Position numbers and translations under genes: made by a program
The notes under the pieces: generated by a model
Seen by the model: the letters and a program-made list of their open reading frames with translations, nothing else
Told to the model about the DNA's origin: nothing
Database searches by the model: none
DNA from: Bradyrhizobium sp. CCGUVB1N3
GTDB taxonomy: Bacteria > Pseudomonadota > Alphaproteobacteria > Rhizobiales > Xanthobacteraceae
Direction: 5' to 3'
DNA length: 64,000 nt
Assembly: GCF_024199925.1 (NCBI RefSeq)
Contig: NZ_JANADR010000001.1
Coordinates: 5,893,501 to 5,957,500, forward strand
Shown: in pieces, positions 19,878-30,871 of the stretch
Numbering within the stretch: position 1 is the first letter of the stretch
How the letters are laid out: the number at the start of each line of letters is the position of its first letter

Positions 19878-20156
19878 CTAACCCCGAAAATCAATGCTCC
19901 GCAGCACGATCCCCGGCGGGGTGCCCTCGAACTCCGTCGCGCGATATTTGCTTGCGGCGCACGCCTCGATGCGGTCGCGCAGGCGGATGAACTGCGCTTC
20001 GCGCTGTTCGGGGCGGACCTGCGGGCCGCGCTCGAGAGAGTCCATCGCGGAGGTCGAGATCGCGCACGGAATCTCCCTGGGCCCGTCCTGCATAGAGAAC
20101 CGCACGATCATCCGGTCGTATTCGTGGCCGATATAGCGGCCGCTCGTGAGCGTCAT
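19878..20156 (-). CDS. DUF1488 family protein
   Basis: A 92-residue protein from ATG 20154-20156 (MTLTSGRYIGHEYDRMIVRF) that fits the small DUF1488 family of alpha- and betaproteobacteria. A typical feature is FSMQDGPREIPCAISTSAMD with the later RDRIEACAASKY helix. The family has no known function. The longer frame to 20339 adds an Arg/Gly-rich leader with no support. It is in the same orientation as the two small genes upstream (20204-20667) and could share their transcript. Confidence 0.7.
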   Translation of the reverse strand: MTLTSGRYIGHEYDRMIVRFSMQDGPREIPCAISTSAMDSLERGPQVRPEQREAQFIRLRDRIEACAASKYRATEFEGTPPGIVLRSIDFRG

Positions 20157-20203
20157 GGGCCAACTCCCTTGAACATCAATATCGCCCGACGGCCGGGTTC
20201 GCT

Positions 20204-20500
20204 TCAGCCCTCCCCCGAGAGCCGGGCGAAATCGTCGAACAGCGCCGCCACCAGCGCGCGGTGCCGGGTGTCGTCGGCCGGCAGGCTCGCGGCGTAGAGG
20301 TTGAGCACGTAGCGCGCCTTCGCCGCCGCCTCCGGCCACGAGGCGGCCGGAACGGTCAGCAGACGACTTTCGAGATCGGCCTCGCGCTCGCGCAGCTCCC
20401 TGAGATTGTTTTCGACCTCCGCCAGCGCGCGGCGCAGCCCGGTCGCCTTCTGGGCGGCCATGCCGCGGTGCTTGTCGAGATCGACCGGCTCGTCAGACAT
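20204..20500 (-). CDS. Small hypothetical protein
   Basis: A 98-residue protein from ATG 20498-20500 (MSDEPVDLDKHRGMAAQKAT). The first half is a charged helix, possibly a coiled coil (RRALAEVENNLRELREREAD), and the second half contains conserved-looking aromatic and Leu positions (KARYVLNLYAASLPADDTRH). The start overlaps the stop of the next upstream small ORF (TGATG). The family is not recognised. Similar short helical proteins are common in Bradyrhizobium, and coding seems likely from composition. Confidence 0.6.
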   Translation of the reverse strand: MSDEPVDLDKHRGMAAQKATGLRRALAEVENNLRELREREADLESRLLTVPAASWPEAAAKARYVLNLYAASLPADDTRHRALVAALFDDFARLSGEG

Positions 20501-20667
20501 CAAGACCCCTCATTGGCAGAACTGTCATCGGACCAACTCGCACCGAAGCCATCCGCACCGGCGACTGCTGCATCGCCAGTGCTCGCATCGATGCGCTGCG
20601 CCTTTCGCGAGAGGACCCCAACCGCCGCTGATATCCGAACATGCGCCCATTCAATGCGAATAGCCAT
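20500..20667 (-). CDS. Possible small protein upstream of the helical gene
   Basis: A 55-codon frame from ATG 20665-20667 (MAIRIEWAHVRISAAVGVLS), or 73 codons from 20721. It ends with TGA overlapping the ATG of the next gene, the arrangement expected of translationally coupled genes. It contains no known domain, and the C-terminal part is Gly/Ala/Ser-rich. Coding status is uncertain. Confidence 0.35.
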   Translation of the reverse strand: MAIRIEWAHVRISAAVGVLSRKAQRIDASTGDAAVAGADGFGASWSDDSSANEGS

Positions 20668-20873
20668 TGCCTTGTCGCGCGCGCCGTGCAGGCGGACAGC
20701 GTTACGATGACGGGGGCTCACGCGCGCGTTTTAGCGCTCGCTATTCGCCGGCCGCGGGCGTAGGCTCGGATATCATCGCATTTGTCGACGGCATCGACCG
20801 GTGATTGAGGGTGATTTGCGCTCCCGCCGCCTGACAAGCAGGAGCGCGTTCCGGGCGGCGGAGTGGATCGTCC

Positions 20874-20933
20874 GACGTGGATCCTGCCGACTTGGATCGT
20901 GCCGGCTTGGATCGTGCCGGCTTGGATCGTGCC
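20874..20933. repeat. 15-bp tandem repeat, four units
   Basis: Consecutive units beginning at 20874, 20889, 20904 and 20919 with consensus GGCTTGGATCGTGCC; the middle two are nearly identical. It lies just upstream of the gene at 20997, and neither strand has a convincing gene across it. Confidence 0.85.
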
Positions 20934-20996
20934 GACAGTGATCGTCGTTTCTTCTGCTTCTCGTTCTTGTTCTTTTGCCCGGAGCCGCCGTCGTCA

Positions 20997-21344
20997 ATGG
21001 CCAGGACAAGTCGCGTGCCATATCTGGTCAGCGGGACCAATGAATACGGCAGCTCCAATCTCGGCCGCGGCACGGCCGCGGTCGCGCTCCGGCTCGCAAG
21101 GAAGCTGCTGCGCGAAGGCTACATGGACGTGAGGGTCTGCACGCCGCGGGGACGGGTGCTGCAATCGGACGAACTGGACGAGCTCAAAACACCACGGGAG
21201 GACAGCGCCATGGCAAAGGGCCAGCAACGCAGCAATCGTGAAGTCAAGAAGCCGAAGAAGGAGAAGGCCAAGGTGATCGCCGCCGCGCCCAGCCGCAAGG
21301 ACGTCGCCTGGCAGCCGGACTTCGGCCCGACCAAGAAGAAGTAG
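20997..21344 (+). CDS. Conserved-looking small rhizobial protein, composite reading frame
   Basis: A 115-residue frame from ATG 20997 (MARTSRVPYLVSGTNEYGSS). The first 70 residues look like a compact alpha/beta domain (AAVALRLARKLLREGYMDVR, then VCTPRGRVLQSDELDEL). The last 44 residues, from ATG 21210 (MAKGQQRSNREVKKPKKEKA), are Lys-rich and resemble a separate small protein I associate with Bradyrhizobium genomes. That ATG has GGGAGGAC nine bases upstream, so it may be an independent gene nested in frame, or the two may be fused here. Function unknown for both. Confidence 0.6.
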   Translation: MARTSRVPYLVSGTNEYGSSNLGRGTAAVALRLARKLLREGYMDVRVCTPRGRVLQSDELDELKTPREDSAMAKGQQRSNREVKKPKKEKAKVIAAAPSRKDVAWQPDFGPTKKK

Positions 21345-21412
21345 TGAACCCCAGGCAGCCGGGTAAGGGGGGCTCTCCGCGAGTCTCGCTGTAACCGTGT
21401 TTGCGGAAGCAG

Positions 21413-21478
21413 CTCCTCACCCCAACCCGCTCAGCGCGAGCGAAGCGCGTCGCGCCCCCGTAAGAACGGGAGAGGGAG
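21413..21478. repeat. Degenerate family C palindrome
   Basis: CTCACCCCAACCCGCTCAGC followed by GCGAGCGAAGCGCGT and ending CGTAAGAACGGGAGAGGGAG resembles a decayed arm of the family C elements at 11982 and 22956. It lies in the promoter-side gap of the DUF2235 gene. Confidence 0.4.
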
Positions 21479-21565
21479 CACACCTTCGCGCGTACCGACA
21501 TCGTCCTACCTCCGCCGCTTTTCCGCTATACTCGCCCCGGTAGCATTGCCGGAGGGGACGCTTCG

Positions 21566-22915
21566 ATGGAGCACGAGGCCAAAAACGAAACTAAGAACGA
21601 ACCCAGGAACGAACACACGACGGCACCCAGGAACGAACCGAAGAACATCGTCATCTGCTGCGACGGCACCGGCAACGAGATCTCGGAGAACATCTCCAAT
21701 GTGCTCAAGCTGTATCGCTGCCTGCGCAAGACCGACAAGACGCGGCCGCGGCAGCTGGTGTTCTATGATCCCGGCGTCGGCACGGTCACGGAGCCTTCGA
21801 CGTGGCACCGGCTGAAGGCCAACATCAATCTGGTGCTGGGGCTCGCCACCGGCTATGGGCTCGACGACAACGTGCTCGCGGCCTATGGCTTCCTGGTCGA
21901 GCATTACGCGCCGGGCGACCAGATCTATCTGTTCGGCTTCTCGCGCGGTGCCTATACCGTGCGGGTGCTGGCGGGGCTGATCCACAAAATCGGCCTGATC
22001 TCGCCGGAGCAGGCGAACCTCGCAGGCTCGGGGCTGATCGCCTACAAGCAATATTCCGGAACGGGCGAGGGCAACGATCTCAGCGCGCTGACGGATGCGG
22101 GCGCCGACGAGGACGGGCCGCTGCCGGTCGACCGCTTCGATCTCGCCGCGCAGTTCGCGCGCATCACCTCCTCGCGCTGGCCGACGATCCGCTTCATCGG
22201 CGTGTGGGACACGGTGGCGAGCGTGATCGTGCCGCGGCCGGACCGGCTGTACTGGCCGAGCCTGGAGGAGCTGGCGTTCACGCTGCAGAACCCGAGCGTG
22301 AAGATCTTCCGGCAGGCGATCGCGATCGACGAGCAGCGCTGCATGTTCCGCCTCAAGGAATGGATGGAGCCGCAGCAGTTCTGGAGCAACCGCTTCGTGC
22401 CTGATGACAAGAAGGAGCCGCAGGACATTTTGCAGGTGTATTTTGCCGGCGTGCATTGCGACGTCGGCGGCGGCTATGCCGAAACCGGCAGTAGCTTATC
22501 GAAATATCCGCTGCTGTGGATGATCGACGAGGCGAGCAAGGCGGGGCTCAACTTCAACCCGCGCACGGTGAACCAGCTCGCCTGGGGCGTCCAGCGCAAG
22601 AACAGCCCGTTCAGTTACGTGGCGCCCGATGTGAAGGGCCAGATGCACAATTCGATGACGGCTGCCTGGCGCGTGCTCGAATACATTCCGAAGAGCGCGA
22701 AGTACAAGGAATGGCCGGAGCGGCAGGTCTATTTCGGCTTCTACATCCCCGACTGCGAGCCGCGCCTCATCCCCGAAGGCGCGCATGTGCATGAGAGCGT
22801 GGTGCAGCGGATGGCTGATTTGCCGGACTACAGGCCGGTGAATCTGCCGAAGGATTTCGTCACCGTGCCGATGCCGGTCGCGCCGGAGAAGCCGACGACG
22901 GTGGAGGCGGCGTGA
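21566..22915 (+). CDS. DUF2235 alpha/beta-hydrolase (Tle1-like phospholipase fold)
   Basis: A 449-residue DUF2235 protein. After a hydrophilic Asn/Glu/Lys-rich leader of 26 residues the domain opens IVICCDGTGNEIS; the nucleophile is S126 in GFSRGAY, and candidate acid/base residues are in FIGVWDTVAS and AGVHCDVGGGYAE. The DUF2235 fold is shared with Tle1 phospholipases of type VI secretion systems, but no VgrG, Hcp or immunity gene lies nearby, so effector status is unsupported. It could be a cytosolic lipase or hydrolase. The leader region is expanded by short repeats (NETKNEPRNE) relative to the decayed copy at 16714. Confidence 0.88.
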   Translation: MEHEAKNETKNEPRNEHTTAPRNEPKNIVICCDGTGNEISENISNVLKLYRCLRKTDKTRPRQLVFYDPGVGTVTEPSTWHRLKANINLVLGLATGYGLDDNVLAAYGFLVEHYAPGDQIYLFGFSRGAYTVRVLAGLIHKIGLISPEQANLAGSGLIAYKQYSGTGEGNDLSALTDAGADEDGPLPVDRFDLAAQFARITSSRWPTIRFIGVWDTVASVIVPRPDRLYWPSLEELAFTLQNPSVKIFRQAIAIDEQRCMFRLKEWMEPQQFWSNRFVPDDKKEPQDILQVYFAGVHCDVGGGYAETGSSLSKYPLLWMIDEASKAGLNFNPRTVNQLAWGVQRKNSPFSYVAPDVKGQMHNSMTAAWRVLEYIPKSAKYKEWPERQVYFGFYIPDCEPRLIPEGAHVHESVVQRMADLPDYRPVNLPKDFVTVPMPVAPEKPTTVEAA

Positions 22916-22955
22916 GGGGGCGAGGTGTGCGGCGTAAGGTGAGCACGCTGCGTTC

Positions 22956-23111
22956 CCTTCTCCCCTTGCGGGAGAAGGTGCCTTGCCGAAGGCAAGGCGG
23001 ATGAGGGGTTGCTTCCGCGAACTCACATGCAACAGCTTCGCCCGCGGACAGATACCCCTCACCCGTCTCGCCGCTTTGCGGCGAGCCACCCTCTCCCGCA
23101 AGGGGAGAGGG
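22956..23111. repeat. Extragenic palindrome, family C variant
   Basis: CCTTCTCCCCTTGCGGGAGA on the left and CCCTCTCCCGCAAGGGGAGA on the right are inverted, with internal GCCTTGCCGAAGGCAAGGC and CGCCGCTTTGCGGCG hairpins. It fills most of the 369-base gap 22916-23284, in which I see no gene. Confidence 0.7.
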
Positions 23112-23284
23112 GACGAGAGCGCGCCGCGGGGCGAGAGGAGCAGAGCGCAGCCACGCGTGGCTAACGCTTCCTGAATCGCATCGAGGAATCGCTAAAATTC
23201 TTACGGAAGGGTTAGCGTGATGGTGCGACACTCTGTGCCACTCTTTCCCGCAAGGACGCATCTCGCGTAAGGAGGACAAGCGAC

Positions 23285-23533
23285 ATGCAGCATCCGCGCC
23301 GATTTACACGCGTCAAGCCGAGCGGGCTGGTGTCGCGGCAGGCCAAGATCATCACGGACCCGAAGGCGCCGGTGATCGACTGCACGCTGATCGACTATTC
23401 GCCGGGCGGCGCCTGCGTCGATCTCGGCGGCCAGGTCAAAATCCCCGACCGCTTCGAGCTGCTGCACGTCAACACACGCAAGCGCTGCCGCGTCGCGTGG
23501 AAGCGCGGGACGAAGGTGGGCGTGGTGTTTTAG
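23285..23533 (+). CDS. PilZ-domain protein (c-di-GMP binding candidate)
   Basis: An 82-residue single PilZ domain. The N-terminal RRFTR (5-9) matches the RxxxR motif and DYSPGGACVDL matches [D/N]xSxxG, together the c-di-GMP contact residues. The end WKRGTKVGVVF is the usual last strand. An AGGAGGACAAGCGAC Shine-Dalgarno region precedes the ATG. Such stand-alone PilZ proteins act as second-messenger adaptors for motility or polysaccharide synthesis; the target here is unknown, as no diguanylate cyclase or flagellar gene is near. Confidence 0.88.
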   Translation: MQHPRRFTRVKPSGLVSRQAKIITDPKAPVIDCTLIDYSPGGACVDLGGQVKIPDRFELLHVNTRKRCRVAWKRGTKVGVVF

Positions 23534-23547
23534 AGGGGGCTTGCCCC

Positions 23548-23955
23548 CTACTTCCGCCATCGTGCCTTCGTGCCCGCGACGATCTGCATGGCGACGCCGG
23601 CGATCCAGCCGAGGAGGACGAGCCAGGTCCAGACGATGTTCGGCTCCTCGCGCAGCACGATGACGGCGACGGAGACGAAGGCGGCAACGCTGGCGCAGAG
23701 GGTGCCGGCCGAGCTCAGGAATTCCGCGGCGTCGATTTGCTCGTGCGCCTGGTCGAAGGGAAGCTGCGGCGTGTCGATGCCGAGATAGAAGCCGACGGCA
23801 CCCAGCAACATCATCAGCACCAGGAAGCCCTGCGTGGTCAGCATCGGGATCGCCGATCCGACATAGGCGCCGACGAACAGGCCGCACGCCGCCCCCGCCA
23901 GCGCCAGCCCGCAACGCTCCAGCAGGTGGGCAGACTTCCGGACACCATAGCGCAT
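23548..23955 (-). CDS. Four-helix integral membrane protein, unknown function
   Basis: About 135 residues from ATG 23953-23955 (MRYGVRKSAHLLERCGLALA), or 143 from 23979. It contains about four hydrophobic segments: ALAGAACGLFVGAYVGSA, GFLVLMMLLGAVGFYLGI, LCASVAAFVSVAVIVL and WTWLVLLGWIAGVAMQIV. A hydrophilic stretch (TPQLPFDQAHEQID) separates the second and third. No family was recognised. It converges on the PilZ gene with 14 bases between the stops, and no functional link is implied. Confidence 0.7.
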   Translation of the reverse strand: MRYGVRKSAHLLERCGLALAGAACGLFVGAYVGSAIPMLTTQGFLVLMMLLGAVGFYLGIDTPQLPFDQAHEQIDAAEFLSSAGTLCASVAAFVSVAVIVLREEPNIVWTWLVLLGWIAGVAMQIVAGTKARWRK

Positions 23956-24095
23956 GGCAGGCCTCGCGGGATGTTGCACCGGCGAGGTTAGGCCAATTTC
24001 GAGAGTGGCGGAAGGTTAGTAGAGTCACGGAGGGGTGATGCGGGGTGGTGCGCTGCGCGCGTGAGGGAGGAGCAAGCGCGACCACATATACTGCT

Positions 24096-24115
24096 GTCGT
24101 CCCGGCGAAGGCCGG
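24096..24115. repeat. Left half of a family D palindrome split by the IS element
   Basis: GTCGTCCCGGCGAAGGCCGG is the left arm of the family D palindrome (intact example 35421-35554). It stops abruptly at the IS boundary; its continuation GGACCCATA resumes at 25222. Confidence 0.75.
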
Positions 24116-25221
<1,106 letters not shown>

Positions 25222-25343
25222 GGGACCCATACTGCGTGATCTATCGGTGGCGCGCGGTGATAGTTGCCCTGTTAGCAACGCAACTGAGAGTCTTCGCCAA
25301 ACTTCTCCCGGTGGTTATGGGTCCCGGCCTTCGCCGGGACGAC
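25222..25343. repeat. Right half of the IS-split family D palindrome
   Basis: Starts GGGACCCATACTGCGTGATC and ends GTCCCGGCCTTCGCCGGGAC followed by GAC, the complement of the left arm at 24096-24115. The interior includes GAGTCTTCGCCAAACTTCTC as in other family D copies. The interval up to the OYE gene has no coding sequence. Confidence 0.75.
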
Positions 25344-25374
25344 GCTGCTATTGTGGCGCTGCCATCGCGCCCCC

Positions 25375-26487
<1,113 letters not shown>

Positions 26488-26664
26488 GCGGGTTCCGGCG
26501 GATGGAGGGGCGATGGGCGGAAAGTGTAGTGGCCGGGCGGGGGAATGCTAGCCGCGCGGCGGGAATGGCGGCTAGCGGCGGAGTGCATTGCGCTCTCGCA
26601 TGGTCGCAAGGCGCGGCCATATCCTCCGCCTCGTCCCGGCTTTCGCCAGGACGACACATACCAC

Positions 26665-27357
26665 CTACTCCCAGAACGCGCCCGGCTCGGGCTTGCCGAT
26701 GCGAAAGCGGTCGCCGCGGACGAGCTCGACCTCGGCTCGCGCGGAGAACTCGACCGAATAGCGGCCGTCATCCATCTTGCTCGACTTGCAGAACGCGCCG
26801 AGCCTGTCGGCGAGGCCTGCGTCCTGCATCACGAACAGCCGATGCTCGGAAAAGCGAAAGCGGCGCGGGCCCAGCCATTCGACGCCCGGGCCGAAGGCGC
26901 GCATGTCGCCGTCGGTCTTGCGGTCGACCTGGTGCCCCGTCATGACGCGGAACAGGTCCGGCGTGGCGATCAGCTGCGCGCGGCCGCCCTCGATCCTGTA
27001 GATGTTCAGCGTGAGGATGTGGCGATCGCTGCGGAAGGAGACGGCGACGTAATGCGAGTCCGGCGACCAGCCGGCGTGATAGGAATCGGGTGCGGTATCG
27101 AGATTGTTGTTCTCGCTGATGTCGTCCAGCGTTGCGAGCCGGCGGTGGCCGGGCTCGGCCATCAGGTAGACGCGGAATTTGTCGCGGCCGCCCTCGCCGC
27201 TGCCATGCGCGGCGATCGACAGCTTTCCGTTCGGCGCCTTCCCGCCCGCGACGACGGCGTATTCGTCCTTGGCATAGTCGTGCTCCGCCGTGGCATGCGC
27301 CGGCGACAGGGCGGTGAGGGTGAGAGCAATGGCAAGCATGGCGCGACGGATGAGCAT
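26665..27357 (-). CDS. Exported protein of unknown function
   Basis: About 230 residues from ATG 27355-27357 (MLIRRAMLAIALTLTALSPA), a clear signal peptide with an AHATAEH cleavage-like site. A start six codons earlier (27375) is less likely. The mature part reads as mixed beta structure (SYHAGWSPDSHYVAVSFRSD resembles a WD40/TolB-like repeat blade). No enzyme motif is visible. The WSPDSHYVA motif suggests a beta-propeller fragment, but one protein of this size cannot make a full propeller. Location periplasmic by inference. Confidence 0.65.
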   Translation of the reverse strand: MLIRRAMLAIALTLTALSPAHATAEHDYAKDEYAVVAGGKAPNGKLSIAAHGSGEGGRDKFRVYLMAEPGHRRLATLDDISENNNLDTAPDSYHAGWSPDSHYVAVSFRSDRHILTLNIYRIEGGRAQLIATPDLFRVMTGHQVDRKTDGDMRAFGPGVEWLGPRRFRFSEHRLFVMQDAGLADRLGAFCKSSKMDDGRYSVEFSARAEVELVRGDRFRIGKPEPGAFWE

Positions 27358-27400
27358 GACGATATGTCGCGGCACGGCGAGCGCGCGTTCAACACCCGCC

Positions 27401-27439
27401 GTCGTCCCGGGGCGCGCGAAGCGCGAGCCCGGGACGACA
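27401..27439. repeat. Hairpin repeat between two exported-protein genes
   Basis: GTCGTCCCGGGGCGCGCGAA and its partner GCGCGAGCCCGGGACGAC form a nearly perfect stem-loop directly after the stop of the esterase-like gene at 27443. It may act as a transcript end for that operon. Confidence 0.55.
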
Positions 27440-27442
27440 GCG

Positions 27443-28546
27443 CTACTCCACCAGCGTGAACTGCAGCAGCAGCGTGCGCTGGAGAAAGGAAAAATTATCG
27501 TCCGAAACCAGCGTCAGTACGGTCTCGCCATTCGCACCGAGATGGGCGTCGATGCCTTCCATGTTGTCGATCTCGTGGCCGAGATCGGCGGCGAAAAGCT
27601 CGGGACCGTCGACCAGCGCGCCAGGGGCGATCGATTTCAGGGGGATCGCGCGGATGCGGATGTTGACGCCGGTAAACCAGGAGAACTTGCGCTCCAAAAT
27701 CAAAAGTTCGCCAGACGGCAGCAGCACGGCGTCGCTGATGTCGAAATTCTCGGTGCGGCGCACGCTGAACTGGCCGGGCGACGGGCCGCCGATCAAAAAC
27801 GCGATCAGATTGCCGTCGCGATCGAGCCCGCGCTCGGAGAAGGCGATCAGCGTGCCGGCCAGGGGCTGCCCCTTTTGCAGGTCCTTCGGCACAAACACCA
27901 GCGCCTCGAGCCCCTTGTTGTAGGGCAGCTTCTTCGCCGCCGGCGGCAACGGCAGCACTTCGCCGCGAGCGCGGGTAAAGCCTTTGGAGAAATCGAAGCG
28001 CATCAGCGCATTGACGCGCTCGAGCCCGACATAAACGTTAGCGCCGTCGAGCGCGATCGATTCCGTGTCGTACCATAGCCGCTTCTCGGTGATCGGCCGC
28101 CCCTCGGCATTGAGCATCGGCGCGGCCTCGACGTTATCGAGCCCCACCATGTCGCGCCCGGAGTAGCGGATGGTGCCGCTGAACCATGCGCCCTGATCGG
28201 AGATCGCGATGAAGCGCTCGCCTTTCTTGCGCTCTCCTTGGGCGTCGAGGAAGCGGATGCCGGAGAGGCCGCCGAAGCCACGAAAGGGCGAGGTCAGCAC
28301 CAAGCCGCTGCGATATTCCAGCGCGCCGAAGCGGGTGCGCGCGCGATCGCGGGGCTCGAACGAAGGAATCGGCCGCGCGTTCACCTCGATGGCGACCGGC
28401 TCGGTGACGGTGTGCTGGGCTTGGCCCGGAGATTTCGGCGACGGCTGAGTCGCGATCTGGGCACGTGCGTTTGCGGAAAGCGCGGCGCTGGCTGCTCCCG
28501 CCGCCGCATGGCCGAGAAATTGGCGGCGGGAGAAACGCGCGGTCAC
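27443..28546 (-). CDS. Tat-exported esterase-like phytase-domain protein
   Basis: A 367-residue protein with a twin-arginine signal: [20 protein letters not shown] at residues 6-25. The mature part matches the family described as esterase-like activity of phytase (PF13449): [20 protein letters not shown], then [14 protein letters not shown], and an [16 protein letters not shown] metal-binding-like stretch near the end. Several negatively charged loops fit a calcium beta-propeller. Substrate unknown; the exported location and phytase-like fold suggest a phosphoester. Its ATG overlaps the cobT stop by four bases, so it is translationally coupled to cobT, which may reflect transcription rather than a functional link. 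Confidence 0.8.
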   Translation of the reverse strand: MTARFSRRQFLGHAAAGAASAALSANARAQIATQPSPKSPGQAQHTVTEPVAIEVNARPIPSFEPRDRARTRFGALEYRSGLVLTSPFRGFGGLSGIRFLDAQGERKKGERFIAISDQGAWFSGTIRYSGRDMVGLDNVEAAPMLNAEGRPITEKRLWYDTESIALDGANVYVGLERVNALMRFDFSKGFTRARGEVLPLPPAAKKLPYNKGLEALVFVPKDLQKGQPLAGTLIAFSERGLDRDGNLIAFLIGGPSPGQFSVRRTENFDISDAVLLPSGELLILERKFSWFTGVNIRIRAIPLKSIAPGALVDGPELFAADLGHEIDNMEGIDAHLGANGETVLTLVSDDNFSFLQRTLLLQFTLVE

Positions 28547-30465
28547 GAATGCAGTTTGCGGCGCGGCCGGCTTGCAGGTTGCGCGGGCGCTGCGTGCGTC
28601 TCGCTGAAGAGCTCGGCGAGCTTTTCGGTGATGGCGCCGCCAAGCTCTTCGGCGTCCACGATCGTCACCGCGCGGCGATAGTAGCGCGTGACGTCATGGC
28701 CGATGCCGATCGCGATCAGCTCCACCGGCGAGCGCGTCTCGATCTCTTCGATGATGTGGCGCAGGTGGCGTTCGAGATAGTTGCCGGCATTGACCGACAG
28801 CGTGGAATCGTCGACCGGCGCGCCGTCGGAGATCATCATCAGGATCTTGCGCTGCTCGGTTCGGCCCAACAGGCGCTTGTGCGCCCAGTCGAGCGCCTCG
28901 CCGTCGATGTTCTCCTTGAGCAGCCCCTCGCGCATCATCAGGCCAAGGTTTTTCCGCGCACGGCGCCACGGCGCGTCCGCCGACTTGTAGATGATGTGGC
29001 GGAGATCGTTGAGGCGGCCGGGATTGGCCGGCTTGCCGGCGGCAAGCCAGGCCTCACGCGATTGTCCGCCCTTCCAGGCGCGCGTGGTGAAGCCCAAAAT
29101 CTCGACCTTGACGCCGCAACGCTCCAGCGTGCGCGCCAGAATGTCGGCGCAGGTCGCCGCCACCGTGATCGGGCGTCCCCGCATCGAGCCGGAATTGTCG
29201 AGCAGAAGCGTCACCACGGTGTCGCGGAACGTCGCTTCCTTCTCGCGCATGAAGGACAGCGGGTGATAGGGATCGGTCACCACGCGCGACAGGCGTGCGG
29301 GATCGAGAATGCCCTCTTCGAGATCGAACTCCCAGGCGCGGTTCTGCTGCGCCATCAGGCGGCGCTGGAGCCGGTTGGCAAGCCGCGCGACGATGCCTTG
29401 CAGATGCGCGAGCTGCTTGTCGAGGTAAGAGCGCAGCCGCTCCAGTTCGTCATGGTCGCAGAGATCCTCGGCGGCGATCACCTCGTCGAACTTCGGCGCG
29501 AAGGCGTGATATTCCGGCCCGCGCGGCTCGTTGGCCCCGCGCGAATTCGGCCGCGTCGCCTCGCCCGGCGTCTCGTCGTCGCCGAGCTCGCCGTCGTCGA
29601 AGGTATCGGAGGTCGAGGCCTGCGCGCTTTCCATCGCGCTCTCGCTCATCTCCTCGCTGGTCGCCTGCGCCTGGTCCGCGCTCATCTCCTGCGCGGCGTC
29701 GGAATCGGGCGAGCCTTCCGCGCCGGCCTGATCGTTGTCGCCGTCGCGGTTATCGTCCTGATTGTCGTCCTCGTCGGAATCGGCGTTGCGCTCGTCGCCG
29801 AGGTCGAGCGCCGAGAGCAGGTCATGCACGGCATCGCCGAATTTGGTCTGGTTCTCGACCAGGCCGTCGAGCCGGTCGAGCCGCCTGCCAATCCTGTCCT
29901 CCAGCGTCGGCCGCCAGAGATCGACCATCTTCTTGGCCGCCGCGGGCGGCGCCATCCCGGTCAACCGCTCGCGCACCAGCATCGCGAGCGCATCCGCCAG
30001 CGGTGCATCGGCGCGGTCGGTGATCTCGTCGAACTTGCCGCGATGGAAATGGTCGTCGAGCATCGCGGTGAGATTCTTGGCAACGCCAGCCATGCGGCGC
30101 GCGCCGATCGCCTCGACGCGAGCCTGCTCGACCGCCTCGAACACGCCGCGCGCCTGCGGATTGCCCGGCATCAACTTGCGATGCAGCTTCGGATCGTGAC
30201 AGGCAAGCTTCAGCGCGATCGAGTCGGCGTGGCCGCGCACGATCGCCGCATCGCGCTTGGTCATTTTTCGCGCCGGCTCGGGCAGACGCGCCTTGCCCGG
30301 CGCAAGGCCGGGGCGCTCGGCGGCAAAGCTGATTTCGAGCTCGGGCGTCTTGGCGATCGCCTTCAGGCACGAGGCCACCGAGCGCTTGAACGGCTCGGTC
30401 GGCGCTTCCTTGGTGTTGCGGAACTTGGAGTTGGATGTGCTGCTCATAGCGACTTCGTAAACCAA
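28543..30465 (-). CDS. cobT: Cobaltochelatase subunit CobT
   Basis: A 640-residue CobT, the subunit that with CobS forms the AAA+-like chaperone ring that drives CobN in ATP-dependent cobalt insertion into hydrogenobyrinic acid a,c-diamide (aerobic B12 pathway). The N-terminal half is helical, the middle (about 205-300) is very acidic with many Asp, Glu and Ser, and the C-terminal half is a von Willebrand A domain with the MIDAS motif DNSGSMRG. Length and layout match alphaproteobacterial CobT. Its start overlaps the GNAT gene end by 22 bases, and cobS is two genes upstream, so cobS - GNAT - cobT - esterase-like form one leftward operon. cobN is not in the window. Confidence 0.94.
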   Translation of the reverse strand: MVYEVAMSSTSNSKFRNTKEAPTEPFKRSVASCLKAIAKTPELEISFAAERPGLAPGKARLPEPARKMTKRDAAIVRGHADSIALKLACHDPKLHRKLMPGNPQARGVFEAVEQARVEAIGARRMAGVAKNLTAMLDDHFHRGKFDEITDRADAPLADALAMLVRERLTGMAPPAAAKKMVDLWRPTLEDRIGRRLDRLDGLVENQTKFGDAVHDLLSALDLGDERNADSDEDDNQDDNRDGDNDQAGAEGSPDSDAAQEMSADQAQATSEEMSESAMESAQASTSDTFDDGELGDDETPGEATRPNSRGANEPRGPEYHAFAPKFDEVIAAEDLCDHDELERLRSYLDKQLAHLQGIVARLANRLQRRLMAQQNRAWEFDLEEGILDPARLSRVVTDPYHPLSFMREKEATFRDTVVTLLLDNSGSMRGRPITVAATCADILARTLERCGVKVEILGFTTRAWKGGQSREAWLAAGKPANPGRLNDLRHIIYKSADAPWRRARKNLGLMMREGLLKENIDGEALDWAHKRLLGRTEQRKILMMISDGAPVDDSTLSVNAGNYLERHLRHIIEEIETRSPVELIAIGIGHDVTRYYRRAVTIVDAEELGGAITEKLAELFSETHAAPAQPASRPRRKLHS

Positions 30466-30854
30466 TGGCGCGTCACGCCGCCCGGATAGCCGTCAATGGC
30501 GCCGAATTCTTCGTAGCCGCTAGCGCGGTAGAAGCCCGGCGCCTGGAAACTCATCGTGTCGAGATAAGACCGGGTCGCCCCGATCTTTCTCGCCTCGTCC
30601 TCGATCGCCGCGATCAGCTTGGTGCCGTGGTCCTTGCCGCGGAATTTCTGCTCGATCCAGAACAGCTGGATGAACAGAACCTGCGTCCAGACCCCTCCGA
30701 CGATGCCGCCGACGATCTTGCCGCGCTCTTTCAGGGAAATCGCGAGGCGCTTGTACTTCTGCTTCCCCATCCGCTCATTGTTGTAGGCAATGAGCCCGGC
30801 GAGCACAGCCTTCTTGGTCGTCCCAACGGTGCGCTCGACGGTGATGGTTGCCAT
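30444..30854 (-). CDS. GNAT-family N-acetyltransferase
   Basis: A 136-residue GNAT protein. The acetyl-CoA pyrophosphate loop is seen as [20 protein letters not shown], a variant of Q/R-x-x-G-x-G/A with His for the usual second Gly, and the C-terminal strand as [14 protein letters not shown]. Such single-domain enzymes acetylate small molecules or protein N-termini; the substrate is unknown. It sits between cobS and cobT with 17 bases to cobS and a 22-base overlap with cobT, so it is expressed with cobalamin genes, but no role in B12 synthesis is known. Confidence 0.85.
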   Translation of the reverse strand: MATITVERTVGTTKKAVLAGLIAYNNERMGKQKYKRLAISLKERGKIVGGIVGGVWTQVLFIQLFWIEQKFRGKDHGTKLIAAIEDEARKIGATRSYLDTMSFQAPGFYRASGYEEFGAIDGYPGGVTRHWFTKSL

Positions 30855-30871
30855 GATTCAAACTACATGGA

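Noticed and set aside
20874..20933. Possible CRISPR-like array
   Set aside because: The units are directly contiguous with no spacers; a simple tandem repeat.
20741..21073. 110-codon minus-strand frame containing ARSKP repeats
   Set aside because: Its repeats come from the 15-bp tandem repeat, and it overlaps the better-supported plus-strand gene at 20997.
21566..22915. Type VI secretion effector
   Set aside because: The DUF2235 fold alone does not show this; no VgrG, Hcp, PAAR or immunity gene is near.
28465..30489. 674-codon plus-strand frame opposite cobT
   Set aside because: Mirror of the cobT reading frame; composition dominated by Arg, Leu and Ala with no domain.
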